From the NCBI GenBank assembly GCA_937958315.1, contig CALFGH010000191.1, positions 1-17,625 on the forward strand: DNA of 17,625 nt, given 5' to 3'. Shown here in pieces: positions 1 to 6,188 of the stretch. How positions within the stretch are numbered: position 1 is the stretch's first letter; each line of letters starts with the position of its first letter. Source of the DNA: an uncultured Collinsella sp. GTDB taxonomy: Bacteria > Actinomycetota > Coriobacteriia > Coriobacteriales > Coriobacteriaceae. The position numbers and the translations under genes were made by a program. A model generated the notes under the pieces. The model was not told where the DNA came from. It did not search any database and was given only the letters and a program-made list of their open reading frames with translations.

Positions 1-1
1 G

Positions 2-79
2 GCGGCGCAAGCCGGCCGTAAGCCCGCCGCCCGCCTGCGCGGGGCGACCTCGGGCTGCATGTTTGTGGGAATTAGCTAA
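2..79 (+). CDS. Possible 3' end of an upstream gene (partial)
   Basis: One open frame enters from the left edge and stops at TAA 77-79, 15 bp before the next start. It reads as an Ala/Arg/Lys-rich stretch ending in GCMFVGIS. Another frame stays open to a TGA at 96-98 that overlaps the next start, so the choice between them is uncertain. No family can be recognised from 25 residues. Confidence 0.3.
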   Translation, partial: AAQAGRKPAARLRGATSGCMFVGIS

Positions 80-94
80 CCGAAAGGCTTACAC

Positions 95-754
95 GTGAAC
101 GAAGAACCTCAAGTCCTCTACTGCGACGCCTGGCTCATGGCCATCGATAAGCCCGCCGGCATGATCGTCCACGGTGACGGCACCGGTGAGCGCACACTTA
201 CCGACTACGCCAGCGACCTGCTGTTGGCCATGGGCGACGGCTTTGCCGCGACCGACATGCAACCGCTCAACCGCCTGGACCGCAACACTACCGGCGTGGT
301 GTTGTTCTCGCTCGACAAGCAGACACAACCCGCTTTTGACCAGATGGTGATCGACCACGCATTCGAAAAGCACTATCTGGCGCTGGCCGAGGGCAAGATC
401 GACTGGAACGAGAAGCTCATCGACAAGCCCATCGCCCGCGACCGCCACGATAGCCGCAAGATGCGCGTTGGCGCCAGCGGCAAGCCGTCTCAGACGCGCG
501 TCAAGGTGCTCAAGCGCCTTAAGAGCCGACGAGGCCTGCCCACGCGTTCGTATATCGATGTCGAGCTGCTCACCGGCCGCAAACATCAGATCCGTGTGCA
601 TCTGGCCAGCGAGCATCACCCCTTGGTCGGTGACGACCTGTACGGCACGCCGCGCCCCTGTGGATTGATGCTCCACGCTCACAGTGTGTCCTTCACGCAT
701 CCCGTTACCGGCGAGCACGTCCACATCGAAGCCCCCTGCCCCTGGGAGCCCTAA
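95..754 (+). CDS. RluA-family RNA pseudouridine synthase
   Basis: This 219-residue protein belongs to the RluA family, which isomerises specific uridines of rRNA or tRNA to pseudouridine in the cytoplasm. The catalytic block is present as NRLDRNTTG around residues 59-67, with Asp62 as the expected nucleophile. The family's second conserved block, TGRKHQIRVHL followed by GDDLYG, is at about 160-182. There is no N-terminal S4 RNA-binding domain, so the protein is close to E. coli RluA in size and shorter than RluD or RluC. The start is GTG at 95, with AAAGG at 83-87 as ribosome-binding site. It is the only complete plus-strand gene in the window and converges on the deoR-type gene. Its stop codon lies against a palindrome (753-793). 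The family is certain; the target uridine cannot be told from sequence. Confidence 0.92.
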   Translation: MNEEPQVLYCDAWLMAIDKPAGMIVHGDGTGERTLTDYASDLLLAMGDGFAATDMQPLNRLDRNTTGVVLFSLDKQTQPAFDQMVIDHAFEKHYLALAEGKIDWNEKLIDKPIARDRHDSRKMRVGASGKPSQTRVKVLKRLKSRRGLPTRSYIDVELLTGRKHQIRVHLASEHHPLVGDDLYGTPRPCGLMLHAHSVSFTHPVTGEHVHIEAPCPWEP

Positions 755-793
755 AACCTGCCAAAAAGGGACAGGTTTATTTTGGCAGGTTTT
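753..793 (+). repeat. Palindrome with perfect 14-bp arms at the rluA-like stop codon
   Basis: The arms AAAACCTGCCAAAA (753-766) and TTTTGGCAGGTTTT (780-793) are exact reverse complements around a 13-nt loop containing GGGACAGG. The left arm begins inside the TAA stop of the upstream gene. The hairpin could end transcription of that gene, although no T-run follows the stem. The GGGACAG loop is shared with the palindromes at 808-850 and 1181-1221, so all three look like REP-type dispersed repeats. Confidence 0.75.
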
Positions 794-807
794 ATCTGGG
801 CAAACGT

Positions 808-850
808 CAAAACCGCCACAATGGGGACAGGCACTTTTGTAGTGGTTTTG
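808..850 (+). repeat. GGGACAG-loop palindrome, copy 1
   Basis: The arms 808-821 (CAAAACCGCCACAA) and 837-850 (TTGTAGTGGTTTTG) pair at 12 of 14 positions around a loop with TGGGGACAGG. A related copy lies at 1181-1221 in the same orientation. Two copies in one intergenic region indicate a dispersed REP-like family rather than a gene-specific signal. Confidence 0.7.
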
Positions 851-880
851 CCGCAATGGCTCAACCGCCGTCCCAAAACG

Positions 881-935
881 TCTCGATCTGTAACAGTTAG
901 AACCCATTTTCCGGTCTATCTGTTACAGATCGAGA
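881..935. repeat. 55-bp palindromic unit 1 of 3
   Basis: The arms TCTCGATCTGTAACAG (881-896) and CTGTTACAGATCGAGA (920-935) are perfect 16-bp inverted repeats around a 23-nt centre. Each arm contains the odd dyad CTGT-n-ACAG. It is the first of three equally sized units. Confidence 0.85.
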
Positions 936-960
936 CATTCGAATCCCCCTCAAGGGAAAA

Positions 961-1015
961 TCTCGATCTATAACAGTAACTCGGCAAAATCCGTCCCAGC
1001 TGTTACAGATTGAGA
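961..1015. repeat. 55-bp palindromic unit 2 of 3
   Basis: The arms are TCTCGATCTATAACAG (961-976) and CTGTTACAGATTGAGA (1000-1015), again with a 23-nt centre. The unit starts exactly 80 bp after unit 1, with a 25-bp unrelated spacer between them. Arm mismatches relative to unit 1 are mostly transitions. Confidence 0.85.
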
Positions 1016-1041
1016 AAAAAGGATGGCGCGGTTCGGAATTA

Positions 1042-1096
1042 TCTCAATCTGTAACACCTAGCCCACTTTTAACGGTCCAGTTGTTACAGATTGAGA
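1042..1096. repeat. 55-bp palindromic unit 3 of 3
   Basis: The arms are TCTCAATCTGTAACAC (1042-1057) and TTGTTACAGATTGAGA (1081-1096), with a 23-nt centre. It starts 81 bp after unit 2, across a 26-bp spacer. The centres of the three units share only patches such as CCGTCC or CGGTCCAG. Confidence 0.85.
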
Positions 1097-1113
1097 CAAA
1101 CCGGCAGACAACG

Positions 1114-1152
1114 AAAGCGGCAACGCCCGTGATGGACGTTGCCGCTTTTCTA
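1114..1152. terminator. Intrinsic terminator between convergent genes
   Basis: The stem AAAGCGGCAACG (1114-1125) and CGTTGCCGCTTT (1137-1148) is a perfect 12-bp pairing around an 11-nt loop. A short T-run follows on the plus strand, and a shorter TTT on the minus strand. It lies between convergent genes and could serve both, although the plus-strand tail is the better one. Confidence 0.75.
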
Positions 1153-1180
1153 TTGAGATAACTCCTCGGTTTTCGTTACT

Positions 1181-1221
1181 AGCCACCACAATGGGAACAG
1201 ACACCTTTGCGGTAGTTTTGG
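1181..1221 (+). repeat. GGGACAG-loop palindrome, copy 2 (diverged)
   Basis: This stretch repeats copy 1 (808-850) in the same orientation. The shared core is CCACAATGGG-ACAG-CAC-TTTG, followed by GTAGTTTTG. Its arms pair less well than those of copy 1. It ends about 20 bp from the stop codon of the minus-strand regulator gene. Confidence 0.6.
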
Positions 1222-1241
1222 CCCTAGCCCGCCCCCTGCTG

Positions 1242-1988
1242 TTAGACCGTGATGACGTTGTCCATTGCCCGGTACTTGGCGGGGACCTCGCCTGCGGTAA
1301 TAATCGTTGCGTCGCGGAAGTCCGCGAACTTGACGGGCGCCACCATGCCAAATTTGCTGGCGTCCGAGATTACGAAGCGTTTGGCCGTATGGCGCATCGA
1401 GATACGCTTTACTTGCGCTTCCTCGATATCGGGCGCCGTGAAGCCCTGCTCGGCGGCAATGCCGTTAGAACCCCAAAAGCCGCAGTTGAAGTTGTAACGG
1501 TCCAGGGTTGCCAGGGCATCGGGACCAACGAGTGCCTCGGTCTCGGGCTTGAGCTCGCCACCCAACACCACGGTGCGCATGCCGCGCAAAGCAAGGTGCT
1601 GAGCATGGAGCACAGAATCGGTCACATAGGTGACACCTTCAAGGTGCGGAAGATGCTCGATGAGCTTGAGCGTCGTCGAGCCTGAGTCGATGTATACAAA
1701 GCTCTCGGGCTCCACGAGCGCCGCCGCACGGGCGCAGATGCGCTCCTTGTCGTCGTTATGGAGGTCGCTTCGCTCATTAAGTGTTAGGTCGCGCGTCACG
1801 TGCGCGCGCTCAAGACTCGTCGCTCCGCCGTGGACCTTGGCGATGCGGTGTGCTCGATCGAGCGTCTGCAGGTCGCGCCGAATGGTAGACGCCGTCACGC
1901 CCAAGGCCTCAGCAAGCTCTGGCACAGTAACCGAGCCAGCCTGCTGCACCATCGACACGATCGCATTGAGCCTATCTTCCGCTAGCAT
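1242..1988 (-). CDS. DeoR/GlpR-family transcriptional regulator
   Basis: This 248-residue protein has the two-domain DeoR layout. An N-terminal winged helix-turn-helix spans about residues 3-57, with recognition helix near VTASTIRRDLQTL and the typical HGGA at the domain end. A C-terminal sugar-phosphate sensor domain of the DeoRC type contains YIDSGSTT at 99-106. Members usually repress catabolic operons and release DNA on binding a phosphorylated sugar. The start ATG at 1988 lies 3 bp after the stop of the dehydrogenase gene. Its ribosome-binding site GAGGAGGAG is formed by that gene's last Glu codons, so the two are translationally linked. This suggests that it regulates its own operon, perhaps at the ACGCA array near 3203-3249. 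The ligand is unknown. Confidence 0.93.
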   Translation of the reverse strand: MLAEDRLNAIVSMVQQAGSVTVPELAEALGVTASTIRRDLQTLDRAHRIAKVHGGATSLERAHVTRDLTLNERSDLHNDDKERICARAAALVEPESFVYIDSGSTTLKLIEHLPHLEGVTYVTDSVLHAQHLALRGMRTVVLGGELKPETEALVGPDALATLDRYNFNCGFWGSNGIAAEQGFTAPDIEEAQVKRISMRHTAKRFVISDASKFGMVAPVKFADFRDATIITAGEVPAKYRAMDNVITV

Positions 1989-1991
1989 CGC

Positions 1992-3071
1992 TTACTCCTC
2001 CTCGGGGTACACGACTCCCCAGTCGGCGCGAAGCTTGGTCATAAGTTCCATAACATCAGAAGCATAATCCAGCAGCTCGCGCTTGGAGTCGTCGCCGGCA
2101 ACGGCCTTCTCAAGATCAGCCATCTCATAGCAAAGGGCGTAAGCTTCGGTGCCGGCGTGGACCTCCTCGCGGTGGCCGTCCGCGGTCCACACGATGGTCG
2201 CGTGATCGGCACGCGGATACTCGTTGACCTCGATATAGCACTTGTCAAAGCTGATGACCGAGCGCTTGGGCTGCTTGGAGTGAAGCGTAAGGCTCACGAC
2301 GCCCAGCTGCTGTTCGGTGTTACGGCAGACGATGCCGCCCGCAACGTCGACACCGGTCTCACAGGTGTTGCCGAGCGAAACGACCTCAGCGGGCTGGCTT
2401 GCCATAAAGAGGCGCATGACGGACAGGGCATAGACGCCAATGTCGAGCATGGCACCGCCAGCAAGGTTGCGATTGTAGAAGCGGTTGGTCAGGTCGCCGT
2501 ACTCCTTGTAGCTGCCAAAGTTGAGTTGGGCGAGGTTCATGCGGCCAAACTCGCCGGCATCCATACGGCGGCGCAGCTTCTGATACAAGGGCATGTGAAG
2601 CACCGTGGTGGCGTCCATGAGGACCACGTTATGTTCGTCGGCAATGGCGCGGGCCTCGTCAAGCTCGGCGGAATTGAGGGTAATGGCCTTTTCGCAGAGC
2701 ACGTGCTTGCCAGCTGCCAGGGCCGCACGCAGATAGGTGATATGCGTGTTGTGCGGCGTGGTGATATAGACTGCGTCGATGTCCGGATCGGCATAGAGGT
2801 CCTCGACCGTGTCATAGACCTTCTCGATGCCATACCGCTCGGCAAAAGCTTGAGCCTTTGACAGCGTGCGGTTGGCGACGCCCGCAAGCTTGCGGCCGGC
2901 AAGAGCGAGAGACTGGGCCATCTGGTTGGCGATAACGCCGCACCCGATCACAGCCCAACGAAGCTCGGGTGCCGTAAAGATATCATCGGGGAATGGCTTG
3001 TCCTGGACCGAAGCGAACGCTGCCTTTGCGGCTGCCGCGGAATCGAGTGGAGCCTGCTTGGAATCTGCCAT
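1992..3071 (-). CDS. Gfo/Idh/MocA-family NAD(P)-dependent oxidoreductase
   Basis: This 359-residue cytoplasmic dehydrogenase probably acts on a sugar, inositol or dihydrodiol-type substrate. A Rossmann fold with VIGCGVIA (41-48) begins after an N-terminal extension of about 37 residues. The family block usually written EKP reads CEKAIT here (125-130), with the conserved lysine kept. The C-terminal domain has GGAMLDIGVYAL (204-215). ATG at 3071 is preferred over an in-frame ATG further upstream because AGGAGG sits just before it (3077-3082). The gene is first in an operon with the DeoR-type regulator. That pairing points to inducible use of a carbohydrate or polyol, but the substrate cannot be named. 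Confidence 0.9.
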   Translation of the reverse strand: MADSKQAPLDSAAAAKAAFASVQDKPFPDDIFTAPELRWAVIGCGVIANQMAQSLALAGRKLAGVANRTLSKAQAFAERYGIEKVYDTVEDLYADPDIDAVYITTPHNTHITYLRAALAAGKHVLCEKAITLNSAELDEARAIADEHNVVLMDATTVLHMPLYQKLRRRMDAGEFGRMNLAQLNFGSYKEYGDLTNRFYNRNLAGGAMLDIGVYALSVMRLFMASQPAEVVSLGNTCETGVDVAGGIVCRNTEQQLGVVSLTLHSKQPKRSVISFDKCYIEVNEYPRADHATIVWTADGHREEVHAGTEAYALCYEMADLEKAVAGDDSKRELLDYASDVMELMTKLRADWGVVYPEEE

Positions 3072-3157
3072 ATGTGCCTCCTGAATCATGGGACGTCTTG
3101 CATTTCTGCGCCTATATATTCGCACAAATGCGCGCGTATGTGCGTACTTCTACGTAT

Positions 3158-3186
3158 ATTACAGGTAAATGGGCAATAATCTGCAA
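3158..3186 (-). promoter_or_regulatory. Probable promoter of the dehydrogenase-regulator operon
   Basis: Read on the minus strand, TTGCAG (3186-3181) and TGTAAT (3163-3158) are separated by 17 bp and resemble -35 and -10 boxes of a housekeeping promoter. This predicts a start near 3151, about 80 nt before the ATG. The surrounding region is clearly more AT-rich than the genes. Confidence 0.6.
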
Positions 3187-3202
3187 CAGACTATGCATAT
3201 AC

Positions 3203-3249
3203 ACGCATTGTCACGCAATCATACGCACGTAAATACGCACTAATGCGCA
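3203..3249. promoter_or_regulatory. Helically phased ACGCA array upstream of the -35 box
   Basis: The pentamer ACGCA occurs at 3203, 3213, 3223 and 3234, and a GCGCA variant at about 3245. Each copy is 10-11 bp from the next, on one face of the helix and immediately upstream of the promoter. Inverted TGCG motifs lie on the other side of the promoter at 3129-3146. The pattern looks like an operator or activator-binding array. The DeoR-type protein encoded by the operon is the obvious candidate ligand, which is inference. Confidence 0.55.
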
Positions 3250-3254
3250 CCACC

Positions 3255-3285
3255 TGATCCCTTGAGGACGGAGGAAAACGGATCA
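3255..3285. repeat. REP copy 1 (31 bp), downstream of the transposase
   Basis: This 31-bp element starts TGATCC and ends GGATCA, with the core GGACGGAGGAAAAC. It differs by one base from the arm at 4243-4273. It lies just beyond the stop of the RAYT gene, as expected for repeats mobilised by such enzymes. Confidence 0.8.
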
Positions 3286-3289
3286 TCTT

Positions 3290-4120
3290 TTACGCGGAAA
3301 GCTGTGGTGATCCGTTAGGGACGGAGGAAAACGGATCATTTGAGGCGTCGCGCCAGCCAGCAGTTGCCCTTTTAACCGTTGCCTCACCGAGTCCGCAACA
3401 TCGCACAAGCTGACCGACTGTCACGCCAGCCTTTCGTGCGCGTATCATGATTGCACTACGTTGATTCTTATCGAGCGCCTTAATATCGCAGGCATCAAAC
3501 GGGGCCGCGAGATGTCGAACAAGCCTCAGGGCATCATCGTCTGATAGCTTTTCTCGAATTCCATAAGTTATTGAGTCTAACTTCAGGACATCGTAAAGAT
3601 GCCTTAGGTATGCGCGCTGATCAACACACAGCGAAGACAGTTCTTGAACTCGGCACATATCGCAGAACGCAAATTCATCATGCCCCAATACAAACGCATT
3701 CAAGCTCGACCATCGATATCCAAGAATGGAACCACCATACGCCCTGGCGGGGTTTAGATGTACATAATCGATTGCAGTAAGAAAATGACTGTCATCTAAG
3801 ACAGGAGTGCTGTAAAAGCGATCCTGAAACAAATGGCCGACACGCTGGTGCCTTGTATTGAAATTAAGCACATATGAGGAGAGAGCCCGCTTCATTGAGG
3901 GAGACATGGCATCCATTGGATCTTCCAATACAAGATGGAAGTGATTGGACATAAAGCACCATGATAAAACCGAGATATCCGACTGGCGAAAACTGTTTTT
4001 CAAACGAAGAAGCAATGCCATGCGATCGTCATCATCCTCAAAAATGAGCTGATGAGCATTGCCTCTAGCGGTTACATGATATAGCCCGGTAGATGACTTT
4101 TGACGTGGTTGACGGGACAT
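3290..4120 (-). CDS. REP-associated tyrosine transposase (RAYT, Y1 family)
   Basis: This 276-residue protein is a single-strand DNA nuclease of the IS200/IS605-related Y1 (HUH) superfamily. RAYTs cut and join REP sequences and are usually kept as single chromosomal copies. The metal-binding HUH motif is HFH at 60-62 in MSNHFHLVLEDP. The expected catalytic tyrosine is Tyr119 in AIDYVHLNPARA, followed by the family block YRWSSLNAF. A helix-turn-helix-like segment lies near the C-terminus (about 227-258). ATG at 4120 is chosen because AAAGGAG precedes it; an in-frame ATG 120 bp upstream has no family similarity. The final residues are encoded by a REP copy. Four REPs of the same sequence flank or overlap the gene, which strongly suggests that they are its substrate. 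The frame is intact, so the enzyme could be active. Confidence 0.9.
   Translation of the reverse strand: MSRQPRQKSSTGLYHVTARGNAHQLIFEDDDDRMALLLRLKNSFRQSDISVLSWCFMSNHFHLVLEDPMDAMSPSMKRALSSYVLNFNTRHQRVGHLFQDRFYSTPVLDDSHFLTAIDYVHLNPARAYGGSILGYRWSSLNAFVLGHDEFAFCDMCRVQELSSLCVDQRAYLRHLYDVLKLDSITYGIREKLSDDDALRLVRHLAAPFDACDIKALDKNQRSAIMIRARKAGVTVGQLVRCCGLGEATVKRATAGWRDASNDPFSSVPNGSPQLSA
3308..3338. repeat. REP copy 2 (31 bp), inside the end of the transposase gene
   Basis: Same family and orientation as copy 1. The ends TGATCCGTT (3308-3316) and AACGGATCA (3330-3338) form a 9-bp inverted repeat. The element lies in the coding frame of the RAYT gene and encodes most of its last residues (NDPFSSVPNGS). 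Confidence 0.8.
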
Positions 4121-4242
4121 CTTGGCTCCTTTCGCTGAACGATTTAACGGCGGGCAGTAGCCAATATGCGAAAGTGCCAAACATGCAAGCCCATGATAGG
4201 TATTACCCGTTTGAAAAGAGCCCCATTCCAAATCATGCAAAA

Positions 4243-4326
4243 TGATCCCTTGGGGACGGAGGAAAACGGATCATTACCGTCCGCAAGGGTGCCGGTGATC
4301 CGTTTTCCTCCGTCCCCAAGGGATCA
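4243..4326. repeat. Inverted pair of REPs (BIME-like), 31-bp perfect arms
   Basis: The segments 4243-4273 and 4296-4326 are exact 31-bp reverse complements around a 22-nt loop. Each arm is one REP of the family at 3255 and 3308. The right arm runs directly into the T-run of the rplX terminator. Such head-to-head pairs are the usual form of mobile REP doublets. The transcribed form would be a very stable hairpin between rplX and the RAYT gene. Confidence 0.88.
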
Positions 4327-4360
4327 AAAAAGGCCCGGGTGCCGTGGCATCCGGGCCTTT
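4325..4360 (-). terminator. Strong intrinsic terminator after rplX
   Basis: Read on the minus strand, AAAGGCCCGG begins a 14-15-bp GC-rich stem (4360-4347 with 4343-4329) around the triloop CAC, followed by six T. It lies 26 bp after the rplX stop and ends the ribosomal operon there. No rplE or other spc-operon gene follows. Confidence 0.9.
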
Positions 4361-4386
4361 GCTAGCAACTTGATGTTGCGGGCAGC

Positions 4387-4692
4387 TTAGAACTTGTGGC
4401 CGCACTTCTTGCAGACGCGCAGCTTGTTCTTGCCGTCCTTCTCGTGACCGACGCGGGTAACCTTACCGCACTCGGGGCAAACGAGATTGACGTTGGAGGC
4501 ATCGATGGGAGCCTCCTGCGAAACGATGCCGCCCTGCTGGTTGGCAGCGTTGGGCTTGACGGCCTTCTTGACGACCGAAACGCCCTCGACAACGACCTTG
4601 TTCTCGGCGGGGAGAGCACGCAGGACAACGCCCTGCTTGCCGCGATCCTTACCAGAGAGAACCTGGACCTTATCGCCCTTCTTGATATACAT
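4387..4692 (-). CDS. rplX: 50S ribosomal protein L24
   Basis: This 101-residue protein binds 23S rRNA early in 50S assembly. The KOW motif is at the N-terminus (KKGDKVQVLSGKDRGKQG). The C-terminal tail carries two CxxC pairs (CPECGK and CKKCG), a zinc-ribbon-like ending seen in many bacterial L24 proteins. The ribosome-binding site GGGGAG precedes ATG 4692. It is the last gene of the operon, 13 bp after rplN, and is followed by a terminator instead of rplE. Confidence 0.97.
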   Translation of the reverse strand: MYIKKGDKVQVLSGKDRGKQGVVLRALPAENKVVVEGVSVVKKAVKPNAANQQGGIVSQEAPIDASNVNLVCPECGKVTRVGHEKDGKNKLRVCKKCGHKF

Positions 4693-4705
4693 ATATCTCC
4701 CCTAA

Positions 4706-5074
4706 CTACAGGGTCTCGGGAGCGAGCGAGACGATCTTCATGTACTTCTTGTCACGAAGCTCGCGAGCGACGGGCCCGAAGATACGGGTGCCGACGGGCG
4801 AACCATCGTTGTTGATGACAACGCAGGCGTTCTCATCAAAGCGAATGTAGGAGCCATCCTTGCGGCGGATCTCCTTAACGGTGCGAACGACGACGCAACG
4901 GACAACGTCCTTCTTCTTGACGTTAGCGCCAGGGGTAGCCTCCTGGACAGCACCGATGAACGTATCGCCGATGCCTGCATAACGACGCTTGGAACCGCCA
5001 AGCACCTTGATGCAGCGAATCTTGCGAGCGCCGGAGTTGTCGGCGACGTTCAGCATGGTTTGCATCTGAATCAT
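4706..5074 (-). CDS. rplN: 50S ribosomal protein L14
   Basis: At 122 residues it has the standard family length and contains the N-terminal block MLNVADNSGARKIRCIKVLGG. L14 sits at the subunit interface and contacts 16S rRNA through an intersubunit bridge. GGAGGAAC precedes ATG 5074. A 118-bp gap with inverted repeats separates it from rpsQ. That position corresponds to the S10/spc operon boundary in E. coli, so a separate promoter or control element is possible. Confidence 0.97.
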   Translation of the reverse strand: MIQMQTMLNVADNSGARKIRCIKVLGGSKRRYAGIGDTFIGAVQEATPGANVKKKDVVRCVVVRTVKEIRRKDGSYIRFDENACVVINNDGSPVGTRIFGPVARELRDKKYMKIVSLAPETL

Positions 5075-5099
5075 GGTAGATGTTCCTCCGAACTAAGAA

Positions 5100-5190
5100 C
5101 CGAAGAGAGGTGCGCAGCCTTTATGCGGCCCGTGGTATGCAAGCCAGGCATACGCACATCTTCGGAAACGTACAAGTCGTAAGAGCGACT
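5100..5190 (-). promoter_or_regulatory. Structured rpsQ-rplN intergenic region
   Basis: Complementary segments include 5100-5106 with 5159-5165 (7 bp), 5110-5114 with 5153-5157 (5 bp), an inner GTATGC/GCATAC hairpin at 5135-5153, and a separate hairpin 5175-5179 with 5186-5190 next to the rpsQ stop. All other gaps in this operon except the one before rplB are under 50 bp. It could be a ribosomal-protein leader or a processing site; no known class was recognised. Confidence 0.4.
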
Positions 5191-5192
5191 GC

Positions 5193-5453
5193 TTATTTAG
5201 CGCGCTCGACGACCTCGATGAGGCGCCAGCGCTTCATCTTGGACATAGGACGGGTCTCCATAACGCGAACGGTGTCGCCCACGCCAGCCGTGCACTCCTC
5301 GTCGTGAGCGTGCAGCTTCTTGGAGCTGGTCATCATCTTGCCGTACTTGGGGTGACGCTTGCGCTCGGTGACGGTGACGACGATGGTCTTGGCACCGGAG
5401 ACGGAGGTAACGACACCCGTACGGACCTTACGCGAGTTACGCGAATCAGTCAT
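5193..5453 (-). CDS. rpsQ: 30S ribosomal protein S17
   Basis: This 86-residue OB-fold protein is a primary 16S rRNA binder of the 30S body. Family blocks are RTGVVTSVSGAKTIVVTVTERKRHPKYGK and the C-terminal RPMSKMKRWRLIEVVE. AAGGAG precedes ATG 5453. It follows rpmC after 16 bp. Confidence 0.97.
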   Translation of the reverse strand: MTDSRNSRKVRTGVVTSVSGAKTIVVTVTERKRHPKYGKMMTSSKKLHAHDEECTAGVGDTVRVMETRPMSKMKRWRLIEVVERAK

Positions 5454-5469
5454 GTTCTCTCCTTAGGTC

Positions 5470-5685
5470 CTACTCGGCGACAGCGGACTTCTCCGCTGCG
5501 ATCTCGCGGGCGCGCTGCTCCGTGAGGACGCGAGCGATGTCCTTCTTCACGGTGTTGACGCGAGCGGTATTGTCCAGCTGGCTGGTGGCCATCTGGAAAC
5601 GAAGGTTAAAGAGCTCGGCGCGCATTTCCTTCAGCTTCTCAACGAGCTGAGCGTCCGAGAGCTCACGAATCTCTGCGGGCTTCAT
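5470..5685 (-). CDS. rpmC: 50S ribosomal protein L29
   Basis: This 71-residue, mostly helical protein lies near the peptide exit tunnel and helps form the SRP and trigger-factor docking site. The conserved ELRFNLRFQ-type block reads ELFNLRFQMATSQLDN, followed by a helix with VKKDIARVLTEQR. Its ATG overlaps the rplP stop by one base (TAATG), which implies translational coupling. Confidence 0.97.
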   Translation of the reverse strand: MKPAEIRELSDAQLVEKLKEMRAELFNLRFQMATSQLDNTARVNTVKKDIARVLTEQRAREIAAEKSAVAE

Positions 5686-6188
5686 TAGTTCTCCTCCTTG
5701 GCGGCGGCGGCGTCCTCAGCAGCCCACTTGGCCTCGAGAGCGGCCTCCTCAGCCATTTCCTTCTCGATGCGCTGCTCAGCGTTCTTGGCAACCACAATCT
5801 TGGTCTTGATGGGGAGCTTGTGCTGAGCAAGACGCAGGGCCTCGCGAGCGACCTCCTCGGGCACGCCCTTGACCTCGAACATGATGCGGCCGGGCTTGAC
5901 GACGGCCACCCACTCCTCGGGGTTACCCTTACCAGAACCCATGCGAGTCTCGGCAGGCTTCTTGGTGATGGGCTTATCGGGGAAGATCGTGATGTAGACA
6001 CGACCGCCACGCTTCATGTAGCGGGTCATGGCAATACGAGCGGCCTCGATCTGACGGTTGGTGATCCAATGGGCCTCGAGAGCCTGGATACCAAACTCGC
6101 CGAAATGCAGCTCGGTATTACCCTTGGCCTGGCCCTTCATGGAGCCACGCTGCACCTTGCGGTGAAGAATACGCTTAGGGGCAAGCAC
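5685..6188 (-). CDS. rplP: 50S ribosomal protein L16 with acidic C-terminal extension
   Basis: L16 organises the A-site region of 23S rRNA. The N-terminal block LAPKRILHRKVQRGSMKGQAKGN and the central GSGKGNPEEWVAVVKPG are typical. At 167 residues it is about 27-30 longer than the usual 137-140. The extra part (about residues 140-167) is a charged, Ala/Glu-rich, predicted helical tail ending in KEEN. The start is GTG at 6188; its first base overlaps the rpsC TAG stop. Confidence 0.96.
   Translation of the reverse strand: MLAPKRILHRKVQRGSMKGQAKGNTELHFGEFGIQALEAHWITNRQIEAARIAMTRYMKRGGRVYITIFPDKPITKKPAETRMGSGKGNPEEWVAVVKPGRIMFEVKGVPEEVAREALRLAQHKLPIKTKIVVAKNAEQRIEKEMAEEAALEAKWAAEDAAAAKEEN

Noticed and set aside
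89..907. A 272-codon minus-strand frame opposite the pseudouridine synthase
   Set aside because: It covers the RluA-family gene antisense and its N-terminal part runs through REP-like palindromes. No family similarity is visible.
881..1096. CRISPR array
   Set aside because: The repeats alternate in orientation and form 55-bp palindromes, there are only three units, and no cas gene is present.
4121..4240. A 40-residue N-terminal extension of the transposase
   Set aside because: It has no family similarity, and a good ribosome-binding site precedes the internal ATG at 4120.
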